DNA of 64,000 bases, from contig NC_135261.1 of the NCBI RefSeq assembly GCF_964204865.1, positions 16,802,001 through 16,866,000 on the forward strand. Reading direction: 5' to 3'. The translations under genes and the position numbers were made by a program. The DNA comes from Styela clava (taxonomy: Eukaryota > Chordata > Ascidiacea > Stolidobranchia > Styelidae). Below are positions 25,201 to 38,174 of this stretch, piece by piece; the first letter of the stretch is position 1; each line of letters opens with the position of its first letter. The notes below the pieces were generated by a model that searched no databases, was not told the DNA's origin, and saw only the letters and a program-made list of their open reading frames with translations.

Positions 25201-28200
25201 CCAAGCCAATATCCAAAATCGCAAGAATATGTGCAGACACTACCGACTTTAAAGTCACGTTTGCACTTGATTCTTGAGTTGCTAGGTGCCTCTAATGGTT
25301 CGCACTCAACGCCTAAAAAATATGTAAATGTAAATAAAATTGTACGGTATTCATATCGATAAATAATATTCAAAATTTTATTTAAATGCATTATGTCGAA
25401 ATGCATTATTTGGAGACGTTTCAAACAAAAAAACTAAAATGACCCTATTACTATAATGACTGCGGGTATCGTACTATCGGAGTGTGATTAATTAATGGGG
25501 TTATATGTTCCACCGTTTTTGTTTTCAACTATCACGTGATTCTACGGGATTCTACTAAGTTCACATTGCAAACGATGTTTTCTATAAGAAAATACCTTCA
25601 AACTAGATAATTAAGAAAAATTATATTACGGTTAACCTACCGGTTTGTATAGGGCTATCTATTACAAGCTTGACAATAATCGATATCGAAATCTTCTTAT
25701 AGCCAGTACAAAAATATTTTATTCGTTGTGGTAACTTACGTTTACACGTTGGTGGTACATTAGTCCATCTTCCAACTGAATTGTCATTATACATGCATGT
25801 AATTCGTTTGTCTCCGACAAGAATATGATTCTTTGAACATCTGAACTCACAGACCTGTCCTTGTTTGTGAATTGCTCCAAACGTACATGCCCGAGCTCCA
25901 AACGCTGGAGTTTTGATATCATTACACAGCACCTCTGTTAAAATAAATATGATGTAATAAAGCAAACAATTATTTCAAAATAGAAGAAATAACATTGCTT
26001 ATTAAAAACTCTTCTATATGAGGATATTTAAACATATACAGCAATATTCTCACTTTGCTAATATTTTTTCTCAACAAAAGACGTATTTTCTTGTCACACT
26101 CGCAACACTTTTTATTGTGGCAACATTTCCGGTTATGGTGTAATGTATTTGTTTCCTACCTTTACAATATCCACTAAACTCTGACCATTTTCCTGTCTCC
26201 TGGCACTCTGACGTCAAATAACCAATGGCGTGGTAACCAGCATTGCACGATGCCCTAAAATGAAAAGTTATAATCATATGAGTTGAAAAGTTTGAAGAAT
26301 GTAATAGGCATGAATTCAATATTTTGATTGAAATTGGACTTTGTATTCACGGAACACTACTTACACACAAGTACTCTGATAGAAATTTCCTTCCCTGCAG
26401 GAGGTAATTGTTCCCATGAATGGGTCTTCCGGTTTCACTGGTTCGCATTTGACCTCGACGCACGTAGCACTAAACGGCACATACTTGACGCCATCATTTC
26501 CAAGATCTTTTAAATTAGGAAATTACGTAAAAATCGCATTCATACATATTAATTTGTTGTCATTAATTAGCAAAAATAATAAACAAATCAGAATTCTAAT
26601 ATTGAATTGGCAATAATCCACTGGAATTGGCGTAGAATGAAGTGATGTTTAAACATGGAGGAAATCACATTATTCCAATCTTTAAATTTAGCACACTTGA
26701 TTTAATAAGATATCGTTTCCCGATTAAACCCTACTTACCCATGCATGTAGTTGATTTTTGTCCGATAAGTCTGTAACCCTTTATACACGAGAATCTACAT
26801 TTATCTCCAATCGTGTCATCTCCCATGCATTGTATGATACCGTGCTTGGGTGCCACTGGACGTCTTTTGCACTTGTTCACTGTAATGAATGTGAAGTATT
26901 TCATGAAACACTCAACCTTATTTTTTATTGATAACACGCGTTTGCTCACTCTATCGCAGATTCAATTTCCAGCATAGTAAAGTACATTGGTCATTTGTTT
27001 CCGAATACAAATGTAAATACAATAGCTTGACTAAGTGAATTCTTTGAAAGTAATTAAACCCACTTGAACGTATCATGTAGGACGTATGTAATCGGATTAT
27101 GTAACACAGATTCTAAATGCTCTTCACACACGACACTTTAAAATGTTTAATTAGATTAACAGTCTGGCATGTGCAATATTGTCGAATTCGATGTTACTGT
27201 GTGTTGAAGTTTCGCGTTGCATTGCGTTGGGCCATTTGTGAAACTTGCGGTATTTCAATCAAAGTTAAGTCATCTTGATCAATTTGGGACATTAGACACA
27301 GGACAGTTCTAACTCACCAATTACACACTTCACATGCTAACTCACATTTGCATTTCGGCATAGGCGAACTCCATTTCGCGATTGGAGTTCCGACGTCACG
27401 GCAAACAGATGTCAAGGCTCCTATCAAAACATATTCAGCTGGGCAAGAAAACGTACACGTGCTATTCAGGTCATTATCATCACTACATGACGTGAACAGC
27501 AGACCTTGAGGTTTTCGAACGCGACAAGTTTTTTCTGTAAAAACAGTGAAATGAATTTATTATGATGTCACGATCAGGAGATTTAAATACATTATCAAGG
27601 TCGTAACCCTTTCGGGAAGCACTGATGGAGCAAATTTGATTCGAACTATTTATGACAAGTCTAACGGCACATTTTTATGCATTCGTTGCTTCACGATCAT
27701 TAGTGGGCGCAAGTAAAATAGAGTTAGTTTTGCAGTATAACGTCACCATACAATTATATTTTGAAAGTGTGAATAGTTTTGTGATATTTTTCATCGGAAT
27801 TCTAATCAGACTAGCATACCAAAGAATTGGATATAGAATTGGTGGGTAATGATTTAACCAAGGTGATTTAATAAACATATTTCCGTGGAAAGCGTCGGCA
27901 AATAAAAAGTTTTTAACGCAATCTACATACCCAAGCAATAACCAGTAGAATCAGACCACAGTCCGTTTTCTTGGCATATAATGCTCAGTTCATCGACTTG
28001 AAAATAACTCTCTTCACAAGAAATCCTGCGTAAGAAAATATAATAATCAACATGAATTTCTCAAACAAATTTTAAAATTACACAAATGAGAAATGTATAG
28101 AACATGAATAGTCAAACATTCACCACCATAATGCAAACAACACATTACAGTTTAAATAAAGCGTTTGATTAAATCTGCTCTATCGTTGTGCTGTTACCCG

Positions 28201-30503
28201 TGGGTAAAGTTATATATATACATACTCGCACACGCTCCCGATATTGTCCTCGTCAGAGCAATTCCCTCTAACTGCACCCGAAGAAATCGTCGTGTTTGAG
28301 GGGCAAGTTGTTCTCTGACAAACTGGTGGAAAAGGCTGGTAGATGGATCCAAGTGCACCGGCGGCTAACAGAAACAATTAGGTCGTTAAAAAAAATCTTA
28401 CATGTTTTCTAAATCATTATTATTAGGTTTTGTTGCGAATTAAACTTAGGGAATGCAAAAAAAAAACCTACCATAATAACAAAAGCAGTGGGCAAAAATT
28501 TGAAACTAACATTGTTCTTCCACCTCTCTTTCAATTTGGTCTGCGACTGTACCGGGTGACACGAATTTCATAATGTTAATTTAACTGTGTTGAAGAATTG
28601 AAATGAAACAAAATATATACAGTTGACTGTGATACTCAAAAACATTTTTTAATTAAATTAGCTATGCAGTCTTGGCACGAAGCTTATTGTTTTCCACTTT
28701 TGCTTTTGTAACACTGTAATCATTGGTTATAAAATGTCACTTTTTACGTCACACTTACATGACCCGCTAGTCTAGGTGGGATATTATGTGAATTTAGCCA
28801 ATCATGCATTTGAAAGCAAAATTGATAATCTTACGTAGACATGTTGTGATGATTTCTCCAACCAACTCGAATCCTGGATTGCATGTATAACTACAAAATC
28901 CTCCGATTATGTTGCCTCCGATACAATCAAATTTACCGTTTTCAATGGGTGATGGAGTCTCACATTTGTCACCGGCTGCAGATATGAAAATATATAATTG
29001 ATCATAAAGAATACCGAAATGTCCGGTATTATTAATACCATAAATTATACATTTACAAAATCAGAAAGCAAAGTTGCACTCACATCTTCTGTCTGGAGCA
29101 AGTGTTGGCAATATGTCCGTCACAGGCGTTCCAATGCAGCCATCCAAGTGGTTGCATTCATCGGTAAAACAACAACAATGGCAAACAGAGTTCTCGGTAC
29201 CGGAGTTACATTGTGTTGAAGGTCCTGATGGCATAGTGTTCTAAAAAAAAATATATATATATATTTACACAGAGAAAAAAAAACGACTAAAAAATTACTA
29301 AACATAGCTCGAGTCAATTCGTTCTTGATTAGATTTGGTAAGGGAAAAGATGCAAATTGAGTTTCGATTACCGGAATTGTTTTTGGAGTAGTATCCTCTT
29401 TTGAAATCATCTTTTAAATCGACATTTTGTCGTATATACATGATCATGACAAAAATAAGTTGCGCAGGGAAGCTTTTCTATTTTTGAGCGTAATAAAAAT
29501 CTAACATTGTGTCACAATAGTCGGTCATGAATATTAAGCGTTTGAGTTGTACATATCAACCAACCCTTTGCTATCAATTACGTCCAACACATTTTAAATT
29601 ACTTTTCGAAATAGCTTACTTACCTGTTTGACGTTGTTTTCGCAAGCGTGCTGCTGTTTACATCTTTTAGTTATTCTTGTCACTCCGCTATGGATTCGTA
29701 CTTGAGCATGACATGATTGCTGAAAAGGGAATAATATTTAATTAAACAAATGGATAATTGCAAGTATTTTGCATTAAATAGCTATCGAGACATGGGGAGT
29801 AAATGCTAGATAAATTCATCAGGGGGTATATTTTAAAAAACTTTGCTTTTTGAAGAATCAAAGAAAATTATCGACACCAGTGTAACTTTCCACACGGAAT
29901 TAAGCGCAATATCAAATATAATAAATTTTAATAAAATACCATTGGTAAACAATCACAGCAAAATAAATGAAATTTTTCTTACTTCGTTTTCTTGGCAGGT
30001 CACAATTTTTCCGTTTGTCTTGCAGTCGTCGTGACTTTGCGCGTTATCGCAACTAATGCAACGAAGGGCTAAATAAACAATTAGGATGTTTATAAAATTT
30101 GTAAATAGAATACGGTAGTATAGGTAAGCAATAAACAAAACTAAGCAGTTTATACAAACACTTGAATGATTATAATAAATATCGCATTAAAGTGCAAATA
30201 TATATATAACAGAAATAACGCATTGCTGCAAATAAAAACTGCTTCAGCAAAATTAAGACTTGATTCAAATAAATATTAAACTACTGATATTTTGAGTTTG
30301 ACACGAAAAATGAAATTTATAGCTTACTCAAATTGGCCAAAAATTGTTCAGTGAAAATACGAGTTCAATACTCATACATAGAGTACAGAAGACAAGAAGC
30401 TGCCGAACCCTCAGAAACTTTTCAAAGTTCAAACTTTCTACTAACCTTCGGAAGTCGCAGCAAAGCAACATGCTATCAATATGAAAAATTTCTTCGCGTC
30501 CAT
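22208..30503 (-). CDS. Secreted Ly6/uPAR - nine-sushi - vWA protein, 20 exons
   Basis: Exons 5' to 3' on the minus strand: 30503-30446, 30068-29983, 29719-29624, 29240-29084, 28975-28835, 28364-28226, 28025-27931, 27534-27346, 26879-26739, 26506-26365, 26254-26160, 25934-25740, 25312-25115, 24965-24774, 24659-24474, 24102-23991, 23736-23661, 23105-23033, 22704-22541, 22405-22208. Introns are GT/AG, phases agree, total 2733 nt (910 aa plus TAA). Residues 1-19 are a signal peptide (MDAKKFFILIACCFAATSE). A Ly6/uPAR-type cysteine-rich domain (LRCISCDN ... CCCFTDECN) spans about 21-120. Nine sushi/CCP modules span about 135-703, mostly with the six-cysteine pattern known from selectins (CKRRPVAPKHGIIQC, KCRFSCIKGYRLIG). 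A vWA domain spans about 706-900 with MIDAS motifs LLIDSSSSI, GTRTGKA and LLVTDGQ. No protease or transmembrane segment follows. Adhesion or complement-like recognition is inferred from domains only; I recognise no named orthologue. Confidence 0.86.
22795..22945. repeat. Dispersed repeat, intron copy of 2185-2305
   Basis: This segment of the intron between the last vWA exons reads acttggctaaaacagacagt, then cgcctaaccctaacccggta and attacgggagtacc. It matches the MCC-intron copy at 2185-2305. It shows no inverted termini. Confidence 0.5.
23330..23455. repeat. Dispersed repeat present twice in the sushi/vWA gene
   Basis: About 120 bp (acgaagcttactgttttcca ... acatgtcccgctagtctaga) recur at 28672-28790 in another intron of the same gene with few differences, including the shared tttttacgtcacacttacat. 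It is non-coding and the class is unknown. Confidence 0.6.
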
Positions 30504-30580
30504 GTTTCAAGAGCTTGCTTGTAACAACTTCAAATGTGTGTTTCAACTCCGATTTGTAATTTTGTGAGCGAACAGAACCG

Positions 30581-30588
30581 CTTATATA
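30581..30588 (-). promoter_or_regulatory. TATA box of the sushi/vWA gene
   Basis: On the minus strand GGTATATAAGCGG lies about 80 nt upstream of the ATG at 30503. A TATA box here would place the transcription start near 30555 and leave a 5' UTR of about 50 nt with no ATG. It fits the start chosen from the signal peptide. Confidence 0.6.
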
Positions 30589-30599
30589 CCAAGAGGGAT

Positions 30600-33190
30600 T
30601 AAAACGTGGGTCAAATTACACAAGATATTAATCGCACGCATATTCGAGAAATCTTCTAAAAATGTACGTGTTTAGAGGTATTTAAGTTGTCCATTTTCTC
30701 TCTCTTCATATATTGAAACAATACGGATTAGCTTCTACGATGCGCCCGGGAGGAGCCTTTGCGTTGCTGATTAGAATGCAGCCTCCAAAAATTTGACATT
30801 GGAAATGACACGGAAAGGAACAATCCAATCAAATTACACGGCTTTGGACTCGAACTAATAGAATTATTGATTAATGGTAAACATATGTAACGTGAAGACG
30901 GCGAGGGGGTTGATATCGCTCACTTGCCTATGGATCATATATAAATATCTAAGGCCATGTTTGTTACATCCACGAACAATTTTGTTTCGTTTTAATAGCA
31001 AGTGATTCTAATTTGTTTCTGTTAGGGGACATTGCGCTGATTACATAATACCAATTGAGCTTAGTAAATAAAGTATGTCAAAAGCAATTTGAATAAGTTT
31101 AGAAATGAAATGTCAATTGTCGTTTCAAAGTTTCCGCCGCCACACAAACAACATGGCCACAGAAGACGAACCACACGGGGACGTACCATTATACGTGTGT
31201 CATTAAAAAGACACAAAGTAGCCAAATGGATCTTGGTTGTAGTTGGGGCGAAATTTTTGGTGTGGGTAAAGTCGCTTTTTCCGTAACTAATGAACCAATA
31301 GATTTTTAATTTTTAGACAATACCTAAAGATGGAATTAGTCACCAGAAGGCTATTACTTTTTTTCTCTAATTTTTTTGGGTCCTATGAGATCTGATATTT
31401 CAGCCAAAAATTCAATGTTTTATGTTAATTGATGGGGGAATACTTTTTTCATTCTGCCACACGTGACTGTCCGTGTCACGGTTGCACTTTATTTTCATTT
31501 TGCGAACTCTGTGTTTGAACACATTTCGCAGTGTAAGGCTATCGGTATTGCGGTTAGTTATTGGACTTCGTGTTCATAAATATATAAATGAGTCTTGATT
31601 ACTTGTTTCATCATAATAATAACAGAGAATTGAAAAGTGTCTTCTGCCCGATACTATATCTAACCCAATCTTTTGCAACCTCCATATTTGGATTTTAACG
31701 TTAGACAGAAGGAAAATTCAATGAAATAAATTAAAGAAAGTAATCACGTTACCATAGTAAGAGTTTATATATTGTGACTCAATAATTACAGGTCTTTCAA
31801 TGTGGAATTCAACCGTATCGTATACTTTTTTAAATAGAAATATTGTAGTATTCATTCCAAGCCATAAATCGATTCCAATTTTGCTCCTCTTCTTCTTCTA
31901 CAAGTTCAATGATAAATTGAAAATATATATAGCTTTTTTTTCAGTTCGTCCACTCCATACTATTTGTAAGGAACGATGAGATCAAGACACAATGCAAATA
32001 CCACAGTTAAAAAACCCGGTTGGTCTTTTGGTATTATGCTTATTAATATTCTGTATATATATATAAGTGGTTTCGTTTGCAAACTTTTTCCTTTGAAAGA
32101 AATCACATTTCTCCTTAGTTTCATCACCTGAGAAGGTTATTGGACACGAAATGTAAATATGGGTCGTTTTGTTATTATTATTATGTTGTTGACCATCTTT
32201 CAAGTATTTCTTTCCTCATCTTTTTGTTGATAATAAATCGATTTTCTTTTGGATCACTAGCTTTGAAATATTTAGTAGTTAAAGATTGTGTTTGTCCCTA
32301 GAAGGCCTTTACTTTTATTCATTTCAAAACCTTCTGTGTGGTTTGTGGGATTTGATTTCCCATCTGAAGTTTAATGTGGTGGCGTCAATTTAAAACGGTA
32401 GCCTGGTATCGGATCCGATAATACAGTAGTGTCTCGGGTATTGGTATTTCAATTCATGTTGAAAGTTGAAACATGAATCATCTTCCCAAGACTTGGAAAA
32501 GCTATGACAATTTGGGTACCGTTACCCTGATTCAGGTACTGTAGTAATATTTTATTTCGTCACCAATGTAAAATAGTTTATTGGACACGTCAGTGGACAT
32601 AACGATCGTTTCAATATTATGTTGTTGTTGTTCTTGTTTCTTGACACGGTTTTAAAAAGTCGCTTTTCTCTTTGATTATTGGACCAATTGCTTTGAAATT
32701 TCAGTAGTTAAAGATTGAATTTTTTTCTAGAAGGCTATTACTTTTATTAATTTCAAATATTCCTGAGAGCTTTATGGGATTCGTTTTTATTTTGAGCTAT
32801 GACGCCATCAGAATTTGCCACCACGTGGCAATTCCGCAAACACATATTGATCACGTGATCAGCGAACAAGTTCCGTGGCCAAGTCCTGCTAATAAGTTAT
32901 CGTACCGTACCACAGTAAATTTCAGCGTAACGTGTCCATATATTTGAGTTTCTTGCCTTCCTGCCAACAGCGGCTGGTGGTGCGAGTATGTATCACTTGT
33001 AACTATCGATATATATCTATATGTATATATGAAATTATGCGAATTGCTTTGTTTTGCAGTATACTGAGCTTTTTCAAATGCTGGTGTGGAGCACAGCCCC
33101 ATATTATTATTCCGTAAGATATATAATATGTGAATGAAAGAGACTGTGATATGATATGTAAAAAATGTACTTGTAGCTTACTTAGTTTTC
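30600..33190. repeat. Gene-poor spacer with three diverged copies of one block
   Basis: A block reading attg-gaccaattgctttgaaat, then cagtagttaaagattg, tagaaggctattactttt and an A/T-rich end is found at about 31285-31430, 32255-32370 and 32680-32800. Copies 2 and 3 are the more alike. Simple tatata tracts occur near 32050 and 33005. No coding region is supported. The upstream part (30600-31080) contains nothing I recognise. Confidence 0.55.
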
Positions 33191-33199
33191 CAGCGGCAC

Positions 33200-35106
33200 G
33201 TGCTATTTTTTTTTGGATAGCAGTTCAATGTGACCACTCCAGTTCAACAAACAATCAATTTCAAGTTCCAAGTAAGAAGCTGTTTCTACTTTTTTCAGCT
33301 TTATACTATCAAAATACAAATTACCACTCGCATGTTCATCCTTGAAAATTACAATGTATTTGACCTCCTGGGGATTCACAGTTAGCTTGTTGGAGTGCAT
33401 CCATTTACTGATCTTCGAGAGCGCAGAATTGCAATCGGTTTCTAACTGGTGAAAGGAACATCTCGAAATTTTGAAAGAAGTGTCATCAGCGAAAAATGTG
33501 TCGAAAATTTACTGGAATTATGAATACCATTCACATAGAGTATAAATAATAGAGGCCCCAAAACAGAACCTCGTGGTACATCCATATATAAACATGTTTT
33601 GACGTAGATCTCACATTACCACAAATGACATGTTGCATACGTTCGCTCATGTCACTTTTGATCAGCACCAGGGCTTATATACCATAATGATGAACATTGT
33701 GCAATAATATGGAGCGATCAATTGGGAAACAGATTTTTTCAAGTCCACATGAATGTTAACAGAATGTTTTATTTTCCGCAATATTCATATAATGATGAGT
33801 ACCACTGTCTAAAACTGCGTGAATAGTTGAGTGTTCAATCTCAAACCGAATTGTTTATCTGACAAAATATCAAATTTGTCCGAATATTCTGTCAATCTAG
33901 AATGCAAAAGTTTTCCAAAAACTTTAGATATAGCTGAAAAAACTGGAACTACTGATTTTAACACAGGTAGCCTACCACTTTTGTTACGTTCAGGCATTGG
34001 GAGAAAGCTCTTCGCTGCATGCATGCATTAAATAAATCTGTAAGGTCTTTGCTAATGATATGACTCATAAGTTTTAGAAAACAAATAGACAGATCGTCCG
34101 GACCAGAAGTTTTTCCCGTATCCATTTTATTTACAATAGAAATAATTTCATATTCTAGTATATGCTCCAGATAAATAGATTTTTTTTGAGGTTTGCCCAA
34201 ATCCATAAAATTTATAGAATTATTCGTCAGCTCCGATGAAAGATTGGGACCAGTGTGAAATTCTTGACATATTGGCATATGGATTGGTTGTTGCATATGA
34301 TGCCATGAGTTCGTGTGGAAATTTACGTTTAAGTTTCTTATTTGTGATTGTGTTAGTCAGACTTCGTGTTTTTTTTCTGTCACCCTCTCGTTCTTCAAAT
34401 CCTTTTTGTTATCATCATTCTAGCATTTTGCTTGATGTGTGTGAGAATGTTGGAGTATCTTTTGTAATATGTTATTTTTGTTTTGTCGGTGGACAAAAAA
34501 AAGACTTTCATATAAAAATTTACGAGTCGAGATCGATTACTTGATATCTAACGTGAACCATGGTTTTGAGTCAAATCTCAGTTCTTTACGTGTTTTTTCC
34601 TTAGCAGGGCATGTATGTCATCAACGCATTTTAGAGTTTTCAGAAGCGTATCAAATGATTTTTCAATATCAGTCTTGAACAGTCAATATTTAATTTAGCT
34701 GTTGATTTTTCAATGTCTTCCAAGAACGAGTCAAATTGAAAGTATTTCAATGATCGCACAAATTTTTTCTTGGAATATTTTTTTTTTGATGTATGCGAAG
34801 TATGCACACTATAGGAGAATGGTCAGAAATACCTTATTACAAGGCATAACCTAACAGCTGTAATCCATTTTCGTCGCTGTAGCCTAAATAAGATCAATTA
34901 ATGCAAAAATTATCAATGATTATGGTAGGCGCAGTTGTTAACACTTGTAATGAATTACACAATAACATGTTTGAGGATTCTAAAACGAAAGAATCGGAAG
35001 TTTTGCACAAATTTATATTGAAGTCGCCATGAAAGAAAACTTTTTTCTTGTTTGCCCTAATTTTGTGCAGCGACTCGTTTAGCAATGTGTGGAAGAGGAC
35101 TTGCAC
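33200..35106 (-). pseudogene. Degenerate LINE: endonuclease plus reverse transcriptase
   Basis: Minus-strand pieces in order: an apurinic-type endonuclease with FFHGDFNINL (near 35010-35050) and ISDHSPIVC (near 34810-34845); the RT N-terminal part with SGPDDLSICFLK (34296-33958); the fingers with VFSAISKVFGKLLHSRL (34024-33809); and the post-palm fragment NKLTVNPQEVKYIVIF (33400-33203). Stops and frameshifts separate all pieces. This order is that of Jockey/CR1-type elements. Its upstream end meets the foldback-like structure at about 35092. Confidence 0.72.
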
Positions 35107-38100
35107 GGGTCACGTGACTTTGTTACTGGACGGCAATAAAACAAAAACGTCCATTTGGCTCCTGTCAGTTGCAAGTCGGATTATACGTTTCCGTTTTGTT
35201 TGGCTGTTGAAAATGGTTATTTCGTATTGTTCCGTTTGATGTACGTATAGTATATAGACAACGAAATAAATCTTAGGTTATCTTCCATTGATTTCAAAAG
35301 ATCCGGAACGTCGCGCAATGTGGATATCATCTATTGCCTATTGGCAGAACTGCTTGGTGTCAAGTCCAGAAGCCATCTCACTTGTGTTTCACTGTTTGCG
35401 GACAGCACTTCGTTGATAGTGAGTGATAATGTGGTGATAGTGTGCCGTTATCAATTTCTTTAAATATTCACAAGCTCCCTCATTTCAATGGAAAGCAGAT
35501 GACAAACTACTGTTATTAGTAGGCCTAGGCGTGGGCCTACTTGCAGTTGCAGACTTGACTTGTGTAAGACAGTAATGAATTAATAATCAATTGCTTTGAG
35601 CCTTATAGTATAAGGTATTGTTTCCCTTATTAGCAGGTAATCTATTACTAAGTGTGAAAGGTTGAATAGATAACTAAAGTTTAACACCATGGGGCCTGGA
35701 AAAAATAACCAGAATTAAATTGAATTCGCCATCTAGGAATACGCTCGCCACCGCATCTCTGATCACCCTGGTAGTTTCACAGGTTCCAATCCCATGCGGG
35801 GATGTGCGAGAAGATTGCAGCTCTACTCCCACCGAGGGTGGTTCACATGACCGCTGATCGGTTACGACCATTCCCCACCATCCAAGTCCATGCTTCTGAA
35901 AATAAATAACTGGCTCCTCACCCAGATAAATCCTATCCTAATGGTGCTTGTACAACTGATCCAAAATGTCTTTTTATTGTCATTGGTAAAAAAGATATGC
36001 TACCCGGAATCAAATTCATTTACGACTAGCGGCTGTGGTGGGATATGAACATAAATTTCACACTCCTTGATCGTTAGATTTTATGAAAACTCTATCTGTA
36101 TCCATTATCTTACAGATATGGGTGTGACCATGGAATAGATGAATGGCAAAGTATAAGTTGCAACAAGACCACAGTGGCACAAGACCTCAGCTTGCGTGAC
36201 TTGATAATACATCCTCAGTATCCATTTATTGATGCTTATCGTAATGACAAAGTAACTTGGGATTACTGTGGATTGGTGGAGATAAAGTGTCCATTGTGCT
36301 TTAACGAAAGCAACTTCAAAACGACCCTATCAAGAAAAAAAATTGTTTCGGTGGGTCTGGTAGTGAAGGTTTCAGTCTAAAGTTGGACACCGATACTACA
36401 ACCAGATACAGTTGCCAATGCACCTGGCGTAATATTGCGACTTTGTGATCTGAAAGAAAATTCTGATGGGTAGCCGACTAGCAGCAACATTTTGTTTAAA
36501 GAAGATTATGAGATATGACTTAAGAGTCTAAACTTTTATTTGAGAGGGGTGTAACCCAAGCTAATTTGCAAATGGTATTCATGGTACCAAATGTATCACA
36601 CACTTTACAGTAATTATAAATTATATTTGAAAAATAAAGCACATCAAAAATGTATTTTTAAAAAACAATTGGTTTTATCTGCAGATACTAGGTTGATATT
36701 GAGATTGACCATTTCAATGCTAAATCAATGTCAAAAGGCACACTTGATTCGCAAAGATTTGTGAATGCGCACAGTACACCAATTTGTGTAATGTTTTGAT
36801 TCCATAGGCAGGAGGTTGTGGATCGGTGCTGCTCAGGATGGGATATTTTTGCCTATAAATGCATATTACGTGTTTCACAATCCATCGTGCTCAGATTCTT
36901 TAGAGTGTGGTAGGTCTAGTCGAAAGACACATTAAATGTTTATGCTAACAACTGCAAAGTAATATTGCAACGCATACAAGTTAACAGAATTTGTTGAAAT
37001 GGTCCTGCCTTTTGCCTTTCTTCAAAATCCCCCTTTTTCTAACTATTCTCTTCCTCTCTGGAGATGGCGAAAATTCAAATATCGATGGGACATATAAGCA
37101 GCTGATAATGGGTTATCTTCCCTTATTCCTGAAAATAAATTAAACACTAATCATCATTTGACAGTGCCAAGTTTGTGTATCAGATCAGTAATAAATTACC
37201 TGCTAACTATTAAAACAATCAGACAACACCTTCTGACCATTAATGAAGATTTCTTTCAATTTAAAACGCAACTATGCCTACCAATGTGGGTAGTTTTTAG
37301 AATAGAATTTATCTGTGGTTATGGACGGATTGCAAGGTGCAACATCGTACGATTACCATTCTATGTCGGGATTAGTTAGCCAGTTGTTTGTTTTAGAAGC
37401 ATGGTATTGATGGTGGGAGATGTCGTAATCAACCAGCGGTCGTGTGAACCACCCTCAGTGGAAGGAGAGCTGCAATCCCCTAGCACATAACTATCCCCGC
37501 GTGGGATTGGAACCTGTGAAACTCCCAGGGGGATCAGAGATGCGGTGGCGAGCGTATTCTTAGATGGAGAATTGAATTGAATTTTGGTTATTTTTTGCAT
37601 AAGCACTGATGTTAAACTTTAGTTATCTATTCAACTTTTCACACTTACTAATAGATTACCTGCTAACTAGGGAAACAATACTCCATGGCAATTATTGATT
37701 AATACCTTACACGAGTCAAGTCTGCAAGTAGGCCTACGCTTAGGCCTACCAATAACAGTAGTTTGTCATCTGCTTTCCATTGAAATGAGGGAGCTTATGA
37801 ATATTTAAAAAATTGATAACGGCACATTATCACTCACCATCAACGAAGTGCTGTCTGCAAACAGTGAAACACAAATGAGATGGCTTCTGGACTTGACACC
37901 AAGCAGTTCTGCCAATAGGCAATAGATGATATCCACATTGCGCGACGTTCCGGATCTTTTGAAAACAGTGGAATATAACTGAAGATCCATTTCGTTGTCT
38001 ATAACTCTATACTATACGTACAGCCAGCGGAACAATACGAAATAACCATTTTCAACAGACAGACAAAACAGAAACGTATAATCCGACTTGCAACTGACAG

Positions 38101-38174
38101 GAGCCAAATAAACGTTTTTGTTTTATTGCCGTCCAGTAAACAAGGTCACGTGACACGTGCAAGTCCTCTATATA
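35092..38174. mobile_element. Foldback-like element with ~0.8-kb inverted arms
   Basis: The left arm (35092-35913) and right arm (37378-38174) are inverted copies. Outer ends both read agaggacttgcacg; shared inner blocks include ggcaataaaacaaaaacgt, gtttctgttttg-type and ccatgcttct-aaataactggct segments, and each arm contains the SINE-like unit seen at 7130-7290. Some indels separate the arms. The 1.46-kb loop carries a YqaJ-like remnant (36117-36335). It may be a transposon with long inverted termini or an inverted duplication; a target duplication was not resolved. Confidence 0.68.
36117..36335 (+). pseudogene. YqaJ-type exonuclease-like exon remnant
   Basis: After an acceptor-like tatcttacag, the frame reads YGCDHGIDEWQSI, then LIIHPQYPFIDAYRNDK and CGLVEIKCPLC. 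This resembles the C-terminal half of the YqaJ/lambda-exonuclease-like fold (hP..PF..a.pD...CG.GLVEIKCP). The catalytic aspartate region looks altered (DAYRND in place of the usual SPDG). No complete gene surrounds it. YqaJ domains occur in animal mobile elements, so it may be a remnant of the structure's own gene or of captured host DNA. Confidence 0.45.

Noticed and set aside
30328-30546. Minus-strand frame with a hydrophobic stretch as the start of the sushi/vWA protein
   Set aside because: It has no ATG at its start and its donor phase fits worse than the overlapping frame from ATG 30503, which gives a standard signal peptide.
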